Shown: one piece after another, positions 13,501-24,142 of the stretch | How positions within the stretch are numbered: the first letter of the stretch is position 1 | Layout: each line of letters begins with the position of its first letter | Assembly (NCBI GenBank): GCA_010093485.1 | Contig: MU001496.1 | Coordinates: 1,431,666 to 1,495,665 of the forward strand | Length of the DNA stretch: 64,000 nt | Source: Karstenula rhodostoma CBS 690.94 | Lineage: Eukaryota; Ascomycota; Dothideomycetes; Pleosporales; Didymosphaeriaceae | Direction of reading: 5' to 3' | Program-made: the position numbers and the translations under genes | The notes under the pieces: generated by a model | What the model was told of the DNA's origin: nothing | What the model saw: the letters and a program-made list of their open reading frames with translations, nothing else | The model's database searches: none

Positions 13501-14140
13501 CGGTTTGTTAGTCACGGAAGATTACATTCGCAACGTGAAGCGTCCAGCTCGACTACCTTCTAAGTCATTTGTTTCGGATTCTTACCACAAGCCCATTCAG
13601 TGGATTCTCTCCGTCGTGACGAGCAGGTCATCCTCCCGAGCGAAAACCCAAGCGAACCTGAAGAAGGCAGACGCACTAGTAATCATCAGTCCGTTCGAAG
13701 CCGACCAGCTGCTGGAGCAAATTCGAGCTTCCTCGTATGTTACTCTGCACGTCTACGCGCCTCGCTCCAACAAGACATATGAGCCTCTCGACGATTTGGA
13801 TCTGTATACAATCGGCCGGCCTTTCAATCCCGACCTCCCCCGCGACCTGATCAATCAGCTCAATTTGTTCGCCGGGCAGCTTTATTTCCGGTCCTACGAT
13901 GAGTATCTCGAGACATGCAAGTTTCTCGGTCTTGCTTCAGCCGCCACCTTGGACGGCCAGACTGTGCAGTCGGACGGCTTCATTGTCCCGCCTTCTGGAA
14001 CTTGGAAATTCCGCGATAGCCCCGTGAGGTTCCTGAAGGATCTTGTGGTCAACGTTCGGAGAGGGGGTGAAGGAGTTGACAAAACGCATCTGGGGAGAAT
14101 GCTGGAGGGAGAGATACTGCAGGAGAAGGAGTTTGCGTGA
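4569..14140 (+). CDS. Giant DUF6606-DUF3638-DUF3645 protein (P-loop/helicase-like)
   Basis: Three exons (4569..10185, 10233..10992, 11050..14140) encode 3155 residues. Introns are 47 nt (GTGAGT..GCTAATC..AATAG) and 57 nt (GTAAGC..GCTAAC..TTCTAG) and restore frame exactly. An ATG at 4584 (MAANKRS) has the better context (GCCATGG) and may be the true start. The N-terminus (FLIRHTVLPPKLPP) fits DUF6606. Near residue 2080-2130 lies DUF3638 with LLLEVEG and LNCGEGKSSVIVP, a Walker-A-like GEGKS at ~2106 (most relatives have NMGEGKS; here NCG). DUF3645 follows: VLDRTGR, then YLDEAHTRGIDLRLP at ~2693 and LTKDRLVQACMRMRKLGKGQSVVF. Many databases call such proteins ubiquitinyl hydrolase, for which I see no catalytic triad. 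A DEAH/RG-D and Q..RMR..G.GQ series suggests an ATPase of SF2 or SecA style (inference). Cell role is unknown. Confidence 0.9.
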
Positions 14141-15244
14141 AGATTTTCCGATCGGTCATTTTGGGTTTCAGACTGGGTCAAGGGGGAGACTTCTGGGGTT
14201 TGCCTTTGATGGGAGAGACAGGCAGTTTGAGATGCATCCTTACATACGGATTATAGTGTGGGATCTTCGGATGATATTGCGAGATTGTGGTGCACAGCAG
14301 CTATAATGACGGCTGTTCGGTGTATCTGGCATTCTGATAGCACAAAAATGCAGTTTTGAGACTTGCAACTGACATTGTTGACATGGTTGGCTTGTGTGAC
14401 GAAAGGTTCTAGCGGCTTCGCGATGCTGTGAAATCCGCACGCCAAGTGGCTCGTGCAGACCCTGTCATCTGCACCTGCCTGCGCGCTTATTTTGAGGCTT
14501 GAGACAACAACTCATGGTTCCTAACCGCATCTGCTTGCTCAGCCTTCACCTCTGCCCGCCATTATCTGCCATTCTGCCGTCTATTCTTCGATCTTTGACA
14601 TGTTTTGGAGCCTCGCACCGTGTCTCTGTTCTCGTTGATTGTTCCGCGCGCCGAAACAGTCGCGCTCCCCCCAGGCTTCCCCAGCTCGCTGCGCGCAGTG
14701 AATCAACCTCTGGAACCTGGCCATATGGAGGCTGCCTGCCGCACTATTTCTGCCTGGAGTCGCATTTGGGCTCTCCCTGAGATTTCTACAAAAAGCGCGG
14801 ACCAAATGAGCGAGGAGACGTCAACCTTTGATCTGCACACCGCTTTGTGGGCCGGGAATACGCTAAAAAGTCAACGCTGAGCCGCACGCTGCGTACAGAA
14901 GCTGCGTACAGAAGATCCTTTATTGGAGTTGGAATCTCACCTTTGATGCGCGTTGCACCTGGCACGATCACGCGACCTCGCCATCGCGTTTCTGTCACGA
15001 GCGTCGCGCCCGACAGACTTAGTTGGTGAGAGGCGTGCTGCGACACCAGTCTGTTGACGGGCTAGGTGCAGATTCACCGAGGATACCCTTTGCACCGCGG
15101 TCAACCAAACCTGCGTTGGCAGAGCCTTTCCCTGGAACGAGGAACAGCTCACTAGGATCCGTGCTACTCTGCCACGTGTCCACCCGTTGTGTTTTACCTA
15201 TCTTTAGGTAACATTAATCTTTTTGGCCGGCATTGTAGCCGAGG
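14141..15244. other. Intergenic, no gene seen
   Basis: About 1.1 kb between two plus-strand genes. Short overlapping frames on both strands have no recognisable protein features. The final part is the upstream region of the HEMAH protein gene. Confidence 0.55.
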
Positions 15245-17086
15245 ATGGATCCGCTTCGCTACCGTAAAGCGTACGAGGCGATGATCCATGTCAGCCAGCT
15301 TTTCGAGCACCGTTTGAACAATGATCCACCATCGGAAGAGAAGGGCGAAAGCGATGCGGCAGGCAATGGCGTAGCGTTCGAGGTTGAAGATCCGGATAGC
15401 ATGGAATGGACACCTACCGCCACCGGGACGACAACTCCACCAGCTGGATGTGGACCGCCGCCATCTATGGCGAAGCATATGCGCCACCTGCTACCAGATG
15501 CTGGGGGAGGGGATTACCAGATCGAGGACAAAGGAGACAACACCGTGCTGCTGTACAAACTTCAAGAGGGCACCGTGATGGACGAATGCATAGACAAACT
15601 TGTGCGCGACTTGCCAGATGTCTTGAGCTACGAAAACGCGGTTGCCTTCACTCCCTCCACGATCGAAGTGCCCAAGGACTTTGGCCTGCAACTCAGCATC
15701 TCTATCAACCACCATCTGGCCCAGGTTGCAGATCGAAAGGTTCTTGAGAAGTACAGGCGTCTCCTCGGCCACAGGAAGGATCCTTCGAAGCGGAAGCCTG
15801 TCAAGCTTGGTTTCGACGCTGTGGAGCTGATTCAGAACCAAGCCATCAAGCTTCCGGAAAATGCACCAATTACGAAGTCTACACTCGACAATGAGATACA
15901 TCCCATCTTTCGTTTGGAGAACTTCCACGCGTGCTCAGATGCGATTTACGAGGTTTTGAAGCCAGCTCTTCGACTAGCTACCCTGTTTCTCTTCTCTCGG
16001 GGAACCTTCACCTTCTGGCACACGCTTGTGTTTGGCGACCGGAAGCCATGCAAGGAGACATCGGAACTATATGGCCAGCCCTGTGCTCGTATTGTCGAAG
16101 ATGTAGTATGGTCAGATGAACACGCTGCAGCGTTCAAAGATTTCATGGACAGACAAGTGGATACTGTCCATTTCATGTTCCATCGAGAGCCGCTGCCGCC
16201 TGAGCCGGCGTATGCTTCCATGGGGCTGGTTGCCGACTACAAGAACGGTATCATGCGGAAGCTCAATGGTAAGTGTCACACCAGTAGGATATGCTTACAC
16301 TCGGACTTTTACACCACGGCGAAGAAGCTCAGCTTGCTGCAGTATCCCGAGCCGGCCATGGTTCTACGCTTTAACTTGTTCCTCGCTGTGTGTCTCGCGC
16401 ACGAGATGGCCCATTTCATCGAAGTTTCTGGACCCCACCACGACCACCCGCTTGGACAACCCGAAGTCTTCTTCAACGACAACATGTGGACCGAGTCTGG
16501 TATTGCCTTTGAGCTGAAAGTATTTGGTGGGAGGTTACACCCCATATCGTCACGTGTCGACTGTGGACTAGGCTTGGCTGTTCTATCCTATCCGCTCAGA
16601 GAGCTTTACGACAAAGAAGACAACATATTATACACCCTACCCATGGACTACATCACGAAGCTGCAGCAGAAGGAGACCTGGGAACGGGATTTCAGCGAGG
16701 CGGATGCCGCCGTCTTTCACGTGCCGCGCACAGGCTGTCGCTCCATAGAGATCAACGGCATCAATCTCATGATCTGGGAAGACGAGAAGGATGTTGACAT
16801 CTCAGATGACGTCGACCAGCTGGATACCATGTTCAAACGCAAGGACGACGGGAGCATCATCAAGAACCCCAACTCAAACAACCGCAAGCCGCAGCGGCAT
16901 GTTGAAGGCCGTCGCTGGAGCCCGTACGGTAACAAGCGCAAGGGGACTGCGGACGGCGTCACGTGCGTGTCGAAAGAGATTGCGGTCGCGGAGGAAGAGG
17001 GCGAAGCAGCCAAGGCGAATGAAAGCAATGAGAGTGAGGAGGGGACGGCGGCCGAGGCTAGCAACTCGGACGACGACATGGCGTGA
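15245..17086 (+). CDS. Orphan protein with HEMAH putative zinc-metallopeptidase motif
   Basis: A single open frame of 613 residues from the ATG at 15245. I do not recognise the family as a whole. The most telling segment is LFLAVCLAHEMAHFIEV: HEMAH at residues 386-390 fits HExxH of zincins, preceded by a hydrophobic helix as expected. Downstream, NMWTESGIAFE places Glu417 27 residues after the second His, a position suited to a third zinc ligand of gluzincin type (inference). Before it are DFYTTAKKLSLL and a CxxHTLVFG region; after it comes a conserved-looking LSYPLRELYD. The C-terminus (about 540-613) is low complexity and ends acidic (SNSDDDMA), with a basic patch RRWSPYGNKRKG, which may favour the nucleus. 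No signal peptide is seen. A GTAAGT at 16269 lies inside the frame, but splicing there would give only a ~20-nt intron and is rejected. Confidence 0.8.
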   Translation: MDPLRYRKAYEAMIHVSQLFEHRLNNDPPSEEKGESDAAGNGVAFEVEDPDSMEWTPTATGTTTPPAGCGPPPSMAKHMRHLLPDAGGGDYQIEDKGDNTVLLYKLQEGTVMDECIDKLVRDLPDVLSYENAVAFTPSTIEVPKDFGLQLSISINHHLAQVADRKVLEKYRRLLGHRKDPSKRKPVKLGFDAVELIQNQAIKLPENAPITKSTLDNEIHPIFRLENFHACSDAIYEVLKPALRLATLFLFSRGTFTFWHTLVFGDRKPCKETSELYGQPCARIVEDVVWSDEHAAAFKDFMDRQVDTVHFMFHREPLPPEPAYASMGLVADYKNGIMRKLNGKCHTSRICLHSDFYTTAKKLSLLQYPEPAMVLRFNLFLAVCLAHEMAHFIEVSGPHHDHPLGQPEVFFNDNMWTESGIAFELKVFGGRLHPISSRVDCGLGLAVLSYPLRELYDKEDNILYTLPMDYITKLQQKETWERDFSEADAAVFHVPRTGCRSIEINGINLMIWEDEKDVDISDDVDQLDTMFKRKDDGSIIKNPNSNNRKPQRHVEGRRWSPYGNKRKGTADGVTCVSKEIAVAEEEGEAAKANESNESEEGTAAEASNSDDDMA

Positions 17087-17540
17087 GGGACAAGAAGCAT
17101 GAAAAAAAAATCAAGCAAGCCTCATATGATCTTAGACGGGCGGGGGTGGGCATGTAGGCAGTGGGGTTGGGTCCGCATATCATTTGGCGTTTTTGGAGCA
17201 TTTCAGTGTTGTATTAGCATAGCGGCATTTGTGAGCGAAGAAGCATATTATTATGGTTCTTAGGCCTGGTTGAATATGTGTTTGCGTCTACATATGATTG
17301 CCTTCCTACCGAATCTGACCGGGTCATTTTCTCGGGCACTCCGTCATTCTCCATTGACTCGGTTCTTCATGAACTGTCGTCCCTTCGCCCCGTTCTATTC
17401 CGTGCACCAGAAGTCGTCTAGCAAGTCTTCGATCATCTGAGGTTATGACGCCGTGGCTGTCTCGGCTATCGGCAGGAAACTCACACTCACTGGAATGGGT
17501 TGTGAGGTACTCCCTGCGAGATCCGTCTCTCATGGGAATA
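17087..17540. other. Intergenic, no gene seen
   Basis: The 3' flank of the HEMAH gene. It contains an A-rich run just after the stop codon and no convincing ORF. Confidence 0.5.
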
Positions 17541-17668
17541 TAAAGACTATATATAAGCTCAGGCCTTGCCAGTCAAATATAGACCAGTCAATCCTAAACT
17601 TATGCTACCATACAAGTTTATAATCTTGACCTAGTACCGTGTCGCCGATGTTCACCTTCTCGCGAGAG
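17541..17668 (-). repeat. Dispersed repeat copy 1 (3' end of broken gene plus flank)
   Basis: Read on the minus strand, this stretch matches 46651-46765 (plus strand) over about 100 bp. Shared are GAAGGTGAACA, the 16-mer GATTATAAACTTGTAT, AGGATT.ACT, and TGGCAA.GGCCT.AGCTTA, in the same order with small gaps. It covers the last codons and 3' flank of the broken gene at 17.6-18.3 kb. Confidence 0.75.
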
Positions 17669-18106
17669 GCCGTCTGCGATGTGGTCGTGTTGATCGTAGG
17701 CAGCTCCTCAGCATCGTTCTTCGCTCTTCCGATTGCTTCCTCTGACTTCGGTATTCGGTCCTAGCAACGTGTTAGAGAAGCTTTGGATTTCATGTTTGGG
17801 TGGCTTTACCTGACGTACTCATCGGGGACACTTGGGAGCGCTTCTTCTGCCCCAGCTTCTTCTTGTTCAATGCCCTGACCAACGGTTCAGCAAGCTCCTA
17901 CTTGACCCCAGCTGGTTTGTTCAATCAGTATTATGCTAGATATATCAGGACATTGATGTTGGACTTACGTTCTGCTAAGAACGCCTTGGCGTCTTCGAGC
18001 GCATCTGCGATCGAGTAGTCATCGCTCTCTTAGTCTTCATCGAAGTCATCGACGTTGGTAATATCGAATACACTGGGGACGTATTTCTTCGGAGTTACGT
18101 CTTGCT

Positions 18107-18121
18107 TTGGCTCTGGCTTTG

Positions 18122-18152
<31 letters not shown>

Positions 18153-18243
18153 CTCTNNNNNNNNNNNNNNNNNNNNNNNNNNNNNNNNNNNNNNNNNNNN
18201 NNNNNNNNNNNNNNNNNNNNNNNNNNNNNNNNNNNNNNNNNTG

Positions 18244-18274
<31 letters not shown>

Positions 18275-18279
18275 CTCTT
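18107..18279. repeat. (GGCTCT)n hexanucleotide repeat interrupted by assembly gap
   Basis: A tandem GGCTCT array occupies both sides of an 85-N gap (18107-18156 and 18242-18279). On the minus strand it reads Glu-Pro, Ala-Arg or Ser-Gln repeats depending on frame. The true length is unknown because the gap sits inside the repeat. Confidence 0.95.
18157..18241. other. Assembly gap (85 N)
   Basis: A run of N within the hexanucleotide repeat, probably a collapse or unresolved length. Frame across it cannot be used. Confidence 0.99.
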
Positions 18280-18831
18280 ACTCTTGCTCCCCGCCCTCTC
18301 ATCTTCACCACTGACACAAACTCGCTCTCCGCACGTCATTCCTGTTGTTATATCCAATAGAAGGCACCAGATCGCCTTCACCTCGTCGTTGAAGCTTCCA
18401 GATCACGCACCTAAGCCTGATTAGGCCCTGCGCGCCGCCTTCACCTTCACCTCGCTCCAGGCAGCAAGGCACCCGTGACCTGGTGCGCTAGTTCGCTCGC
18501 ACGGACTTCACTGAGCCCCGCTGTGTATATAAACCCCGCCTGCCCCTTCTGCTCCCTCTCTCCTTCTCTCCACACACCTTCCACTTCGAGCCTCACGATG
18601 TATGACATCAAGTGTTGCATCTCCACATACATCCTCGGCATTCTTTGACCTCATTCATCATCATTGGTCTTTCCCATCATGCCTTCTTGTCGAGTCGGAC
18701 CTGGCCTCACTCACATCGACCTTGACCTCACCTTGATCAACAACCTTCTTCACTCAGGTCGACCACCACTACTCATGTCGACCTTCATCACTCATGTCAA
18801 CCTTGAACATCAATGACCTTCATCTCCTTTC

Positions 18832-18901
18832 ATCATGATCACCCTTCTTCATGGTCATCAACCTTCATCATGGTCACCCTTCCTCATGGTCATCAACCTT
18901 C
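18832..18901. repeat. 35-bp direct tandem duplication
   Basis: Two adjacent 35-bp units (ATCATG.TCACCCTTC.TCATGG and onward) differ at two positions. Looser related copies lie upstream from about 18718. Confidence 0.8.
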
Positions 18902-19443
18902 TTTGGTCACACCCACTCACACTTGGTCGACACTTTCTCGCTGGTCCGACTCGACACCCACCACCTCCTCCATCCGAACTGAACCGAACAGTGGAAAACA
19001 CTGGGCACCGGACATGGCACCGAGCCATGGGCGCTCTCCATCTGCGGATGGTACAGCGTTGAGCTCGATCGGATACAACGTCATGGATACTGGTACAGGG
19101 TGTGGTTCGAGGCCACAGGGTCCCTTGGGCTTGGACATGGACATGGATGGTCAGAAGAGGAGGACATGGGCGGTTCGCCGCTAGCCTTACCAAACATGCA
19201 TACCCAGTTCTGTGGCGGCTTCGGCTCAGGTCAATCAGGCTGGTGTTGTGCATGGGCTCGGTTGGCATTGCAGACCAAGGGCATTCTCAGCTCAAGTTGC
19301 GGGCCGTGTGGAATCTGAGGGCTTCGTGCCTGGCCTACCTGCAACCTCTCACCTGAGACCCCTAGCGGTTTGGTGCCCTCCGATGCCTGGTGCTAGCTCG
19401 CTCTGGTATGGGTGAATGGTGGATGGTAGCTTGAAGGTCGGAG

Positions 19444-19495
19444 GTTGTTGGCTTGTTGGCTTGTTGGCTTGAAGGTTGTTGGCTTATTGGGCTTT
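19444..19495. repeat. GTTGGCTT short tandem repeat
   Basis: About five copies of TTGTTGGC/GTTGGCTT, slightly degenerate. No coding sense. Confidence 0.7.
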
Positions 19496-19968
19496 TGTGG
19501 TCATTGGCTTCTATGTATGTTGCTTGGAGGTGTTGGGTGCTGCTTGACGGTGGTCAATGGCCTACCAACGACCTTCTCATGGCACGGTGTTGCCTTACCT
19601 GTAGCCTTGTGGCATCAATACAAATCAAAACACATCTCACATCACATTTGTCTTCGCCATGACCCACATGATGTTCTTAAGTAGTCTGTCTTCCTTGTCG
19701 TGTTGTGCTTCCGCACCATCGTTGACCAAGACCCGTGTACTTCTTGTAGCATAGGCGACATTTAAATGGGTCACAAGTACATGAATCGCTAGCCTGTGAC
19801 AGCTATTGATACCATACCACCTTGCCTACCCGAAGAGCTCTGAACATAACGAGTAACTTATTCAAACATCTATTCCGGCTACCCACTTATCCAAAAAACT
19901 CGCGATTCCCGTCCGTCCAACCTGGATACAACTCCCCGAAGTAGCATTGTTTCAGAGCACCAGTAACA

Positions 19969-20982
19969 CTATTCAATCCCAATCGGCGCGTCGCTGGTCC
20001 CTTGGTCACCTCCATGTGCTCCAGTCTCCTCCAATCCCTCCAGCAGCACACATAGACAGGCCTTGTTGTCGCACATCCCCCCGAACAGTTGCTTCACAGC
20101 CCAGCCTGGTAACTTGCGGACCTCCATATCCATGCACATGTCTTTCCACTGCTTTTCAAGATTCCCACTGCCTTCGTGTGATAGTAGTACCCAAGGTTCT
20201 TCACTCCGTTCCGAGCTTGGTTGGCTGATCGCTGCCATGGCATTTGTTCCAGAGTCCGTTGCATCGGACGCCACACCACAGTGTTTGCGGTAGATGCAAC
20301 GAAAATATCCGTGATGAAGATCAGAGAAGAGTGGCTTTCGGCGCGGGACCGCATGATTCTTCTGTTGTCAGCTTTTGCGGGCCCCAGGAGTGACGCGATA
20401 TGCGCCTTCCGCGCCAGCACATCCGACGTCGCAATCATGGTAGCCTCGCTACCCATGACGGAGTACTGGCCAGTTGATAGGGGTGGCAGTGTAGGGTGGA
20501 GTATGTTCGGCGTGAAGAGATCCAGCTTGGAGAGGCGGTGATCTCTCAGAGCAGCCGTCATTGTCTGCCAAGAGGTCAGCCATGGCCAGGTGCAGCGAGG
20601 AGTACAGCGGTTCTGGCATAAATCGTACCATCTTTGGAAATTCTGTGCGATCGCAGCTGCGACAACACGGCATCTTGGCATCCAAGATCGCCTTGCTCAC
20701 GGTCTTTTTGAAGCAGAACGGACACCTCGTTAACGCGTACTTCATCCACTCCTTCCTGCACACGAACGCGGCCGCTCGTTTGGCGCTCTTAGGCGGAGAC
20801 TTCTTCGCGTGTTTCTTCAGCAATCCGCGCGTGTATTCTTCCACGTTATCGCGCAGGCGGTGACATGTTGCTGCGACGGCAAAGAGTGGGTGTTTGGGCA
20901 GGGAACGCGCATTGAACGCGTCGCAGTAAGACAAAACATTGAATAGAAGCTCCAGGGGAAGATTATCCAGCTGGGCCATCAT
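19969..20982 (-). CDS. F-box domain protein
   Basis: The ATG at 20982 opens MMAQLDNLPLELLFNVLSYCD, a clear F-box (residues ~5-45), followed by FAVAATCHRLRDNVEEY. A three-exon model (20629..20982, 20421..20564, 19969..20361, minus) gives 296 residues. The first intron (64 nt, GTACGA..GGCTGAC..GGCAG) brings a Cys-rich piece (CPFCFKK..CCRSCDRTEFPK) into frame with ALRDHRLSKLDLF, a layout known from Dothideomycete F-box proteins. The second (59 nt, weak donor GTGCTG, acceptor CTGACAACAG) joins FSDLHHGYFRCIYRKHCG and a C-terminal domain ending DAPIGIE. The first intron is well supported and the second less so; a frameshift there would be the alternative. F-box proteins recruit substrates to SCF ubiquitin ligases; the target is unknown. 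Confidence 0.7.
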
Positions 20983-21647
20983 AGCTGAGGGTCTTCTGTC
21001 GCGGTATGGGTGTGAGATGGTTGAATGAGGTTGGGAATGCGGGGCGCTAATTGGCTGGCGGGGTTAGCGGCAACTGCTTTCCCACTTGCTTACCGCACGA
21101 CGTGACGCTCTCGCCGGTGACGTATAACAGAAGGATGCAGAGGGAGGAAAGGCGGTGAGACTTCTTTGTCGTTGGAGTTGTTGTGCGGGAGCCTGCTGAC
21201 GGGGAAAGGGACAGTCGGATTGTCCCACAACATTACGACCGCGTTCGCCACAATACACGCACGAAACCTGGGACCCTCCTCATGCCTGACTATCACGATA
21301 CCTCAACATGCGCGCAGCGCCAATACGTTTGACAGACCTTGTCAGATATGAAGTTATGAGATCACTTGCAGTTGAACACGAAGGCCAATACTGGACGCTT
21401 GTGAAAGGCAAGTTTGTACCGACTTTCACCCTCAAGGCGAGCGCACTGTGCCGCATGCGACTTGCCGTTCCATAAAGCGCATGAGGCTCGAACAAACATG
21501 CATTCTCCATATATGGGCTAGCGTGTCGCCAATAAAGGGCCGAGCGACAGTATTTATCTCTTGGACTCAACCCAACTACTCGTCGATTCAGCAGCACTCC
21601 CTAACAACATTCTGAATCGCTTCTTCGGCTTGAAAACACCAGGAAAG
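20983..21647. promoter_or_regulatory. Divergent intergenic region, F-box and DUF6604 genes
   Basis: A 665-bp spacer between two divergent genes. No ORF with recognisable content, and no named regulatory motif identified. Confidence 0.45.
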
Positions 21648-24142
21648 ATGCCTGGCTTGCCGAAAAACCTCTCAGGTACTTACCAAAAGTACAAGAATCA
21701 TACGTATGTGATAATGTACCCATGTTGACGCCCTCTTGCTTTTGCTGAAAATTTTCCAGCGACGCCATCGCACAATGGCTTGCAACCACAGCTAAAAGTC
21801 GTGGATACGTCTCCCCAGAGGCAAAAAACACTAGCAAGGCAGGTAAAGGCCAGGGTCGTCCAACATATACGCTTCCAACCAAAGAATGGACTGCGCACGC
21901 CGAGTTCCTTGTTGGCCTCGCAGATCCGATTGTCTCGGTCCCTGAGAAGCTGGCAGCTCTTCTGGACGCAACAATCGGCCTTCGACAGTTGTATTCAAAT
22001 ACTGTTGCTGCGATACTCGACGATACCGACACCAAGAAGGACTCAGACGATAGGCACGCGTTCTTTCTCAATGTACTCAAGAACGTACGCAGCATATTGA
22101 GCCCTCTGCTACCTAAGAGACCCGAAGCCCAGTCTACTCCTAAGACGATCGATGAAGTCATGAACATCTTCACCCACCTCGAGCTGCAGGAGCCGTCAGA
22201 AGCATTCAAGCAAGCTCCGGATGTGACACCCGCCAATGCACCTATCTACAAAGCCGAGCGCCCCAACGACATGGAGGAAGCTTACTTCGCTCTCCACCTC
22301 TTGCTTCGTGATTTCGCAAAGCTACGCACCGAGGTCTCGCACGCTTGGGCTGGCTACAAGAACGGCGGCCACGATATCGTCGCAGCTTCCATCACAACCA
22401 ACGTTGCTGTCGATCTTGCTCGCTCAATGATTGAAGAGTTGAAAAATATGTTTGCGCCGTATGGCGGCATACTCAAAATGTATCAGATCTTCTACGCTTC
22501 CCAGTGCGTTCCGGCTGGCATTTCCGAGAAGACCAGTCCGAAGGAGCTCAAGCGAATCCTCGATCAGCGCGAACGCCCTGGAGATGAGATGAACTTTGCC
22601 ATGTACAAGGTCGCTAGTGATGTGATGTGGCCTGCGCACCTACTTCTCGACGCCTGGTGTGAGATGCACAAAGTCAACCCTCATCCGGAGATGAAGCGAG
22701 GCTTCTACGGAACGTACAATCCAGCTTCCAATCGGGAGCAGAAGAGTAACAGGGAAAAGTTTCGGGAAGACAAAATTCTGCTGCTCGAAAACCTTCCCGA
22801 GTTCTACTTCTACTGCCGGACCACCAAGCCTAACCCGCCGCCGGTCGAGGATGAGTTCATTCGCCTGTTGCGCACGATGTTTGAGACCAAGCAGGTTACT
22901 TTACCGCTTGTCTTCGCGACTACGCTCTTCCTCGACATTCACAACATGCTTCGCAGCCAGGTCGACAACGGCTTCAAGCGTCTCACTGACGCGATGCACT
23001 ACGTCGTTGGCGACATCAAAGAGGAATTTGAGTTCCACGCAGACATCAAGATGGACACTTGGCCGAAACAGAATGATGACGTTATGCAGCACTTCATCGA
23101 GACGATCGAGTTCTGGGTACACAAAGACCACCAGCGCGAGAATGCACCGAAAATCGGGCGCATCTTCACCCCGGAGCCGTTCCACCTCTTCCGAAAACAT
23201 CCCTGGTGGTGCGGACTATGGAAGTACTGGGCGCTGATGCAGTTCCACGAGTTCGGCATTGCGTTCGTCAACGCTTGGGGTTCCGTAATGTCGTGCACAC
23301 ATCTATACAACGCGGTGGGAGGCGGTGGTCGCAAAGACTTGATGTGGAAGGACCTGGACGTGGTCATCGGCTTACAAGACCCGAAGACATTCTTCATTGG
23401 GGAGGCACCTACCACACCTGACGACTGCCTCAAACGCTTCGCACTTGCAATGGGCGCATCTGCTGCTAGTCTTGCCAAGTCGACGCGCAAGAAGAAAGGC
23501 CTCACTCTGTCCAAGAAAGGTCCAAAGGGTCTGAAGGAGCTGGGCGCTGTACTGCAGACATTCCGGGCCCGCATCTGCGAAGCTAACGGGCCGAAGCAGA
23601 TTCGTGCCGAAGACGTACAGAAAATCCTCGAGCATAGCAATTGGGAGTACGAGCTCGACGAAAAGGATAACGCGCAGCAAATCTACAAGGACGTTGGCGA
23701 GAAGCCGAGTCCCGCACCCAAGAAGCAGCTCTCAGTCAACAAGTGTCTCGGTCTCATTCGCGATCTCCTGCACGCCGAGATGATGGAGATCTCGTTCGAC
23801 TATTTCCGGCTGCATCGCCAGTGCTGGCGGCTGCTACGCGTCATCAAAGATTCTTGTCGAGACGATCTCATTCGCATCTACGGGCCTGACTACATTGAGA
23901 GGGAGAGCCAGCTGCCGTTCATCGTGGGCTACGTTCTTATGTCGGCATCATCGGCCCAGCAGTTGGGCGAATTGCTGGTTCCTAAACAACCAGATGTGCA
24001 GGTAACTAGCAAAGTGTTGGAGAATGCCAAAGACCGTGTCCAAGTGATGATCGATACTGGATCGGGAGCGTTGATCGTCGATCATATACTTCCTTGCGCT
24101 CTGGACTTGCAGATCGGTTTCGAGTTTGAGGCTGAGGGATGA
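21648..24142 (+). CDS. DUF6604 domain-containing protein
   Basis: Two exons (21648..21703, 21760..24142) encode 812 residues. The start MPGLPKNLSGTYQKYKNHT fits the N-terminal pattern of DUF6604 (P..L..TY..YK..T), and the 56-nt intron (GTATGT..TTGCTGA..TTTCCAG) splits the Thr codon before DAIAQWLATTAKSRGY, the second half of the motif. The rest is mostly helical with charged linkers: an N-terminal domain to about residue 330, the segment HPWWCGLWKYWALMQFHEFG near residue 500, a basic KKKGLTLSKKGPKG linker, and a C-terminal domain ending near FEFEAEG. Members are fungal-specific and of unknown function. There is no signal peptide or membrane segment, so an intracellular location is likely. The frame is uninterrupted and the gene appears intact. 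Confidence 0.88.

Larger units (their letters stand above)
17605..18316 (-). pseudogene. Broken low-complexity gene with (Glu-Pro)n tract
   Basis: Read on the minus strand, three coding-like pieces can be chained. A Glu-Pro repeat runs into KQDVTPKKYVPSVFDITNVDDFDED, then an in-frame TAA, then ESDDYSIADALEDAKAFLAE. A 57-nt intron (GTAAGT..CTGAT..ACCAG) is followed by a piece with a TAG (VK-stop-ELAEPLVRALNKKK), and a second intron (GTAAAG..TCTAACA..GCTAG) by DRIPKSEEAIGRAKN..., ending GQDYKLVW and TAG at 17605. Acidic composition on both sides of the TAA shows one former exon. Both stops would arise from CAA or CAG by C-to-T in CpA, the RIP preference, though this is inference. The last joint also needs a one-base adjustment. 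Upstream of the N gap the frame is undefined, so the start is unknown. The protein family is not recognised. Confidence 0.5.
18280..19968. other. Gene-poor low-complexity stretch
   Basis: About 1.7 kb with no supported gene. It contains CATCATGGTCA-rich sequence with a 35-bp tandem duplication (18832-18866 and 18867-18901) and a GTTGGCTT-rich block near 19444-19495. A TATATA at about 18528, read on the minus strand, could be a relic promoter of the broken gene to the left. Confidence 0.55.

Noticed and set aside
16269..16289. GTAAGT..AG inside the HEMAH gene as an intron
   Set aside because: About 20 nt is far below the minimum intron size seen here, and the frame is open without it.
20421..20982. 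F-box gene first looked frameshifted
   Set aside because: A 64-nt intron (20565-20628) with a GGCTGAC branch site links the Cys-rich part to ALRDHRLSKLD in frame, and a second intron reaches the C-terminal domain, so no lesion is needed.
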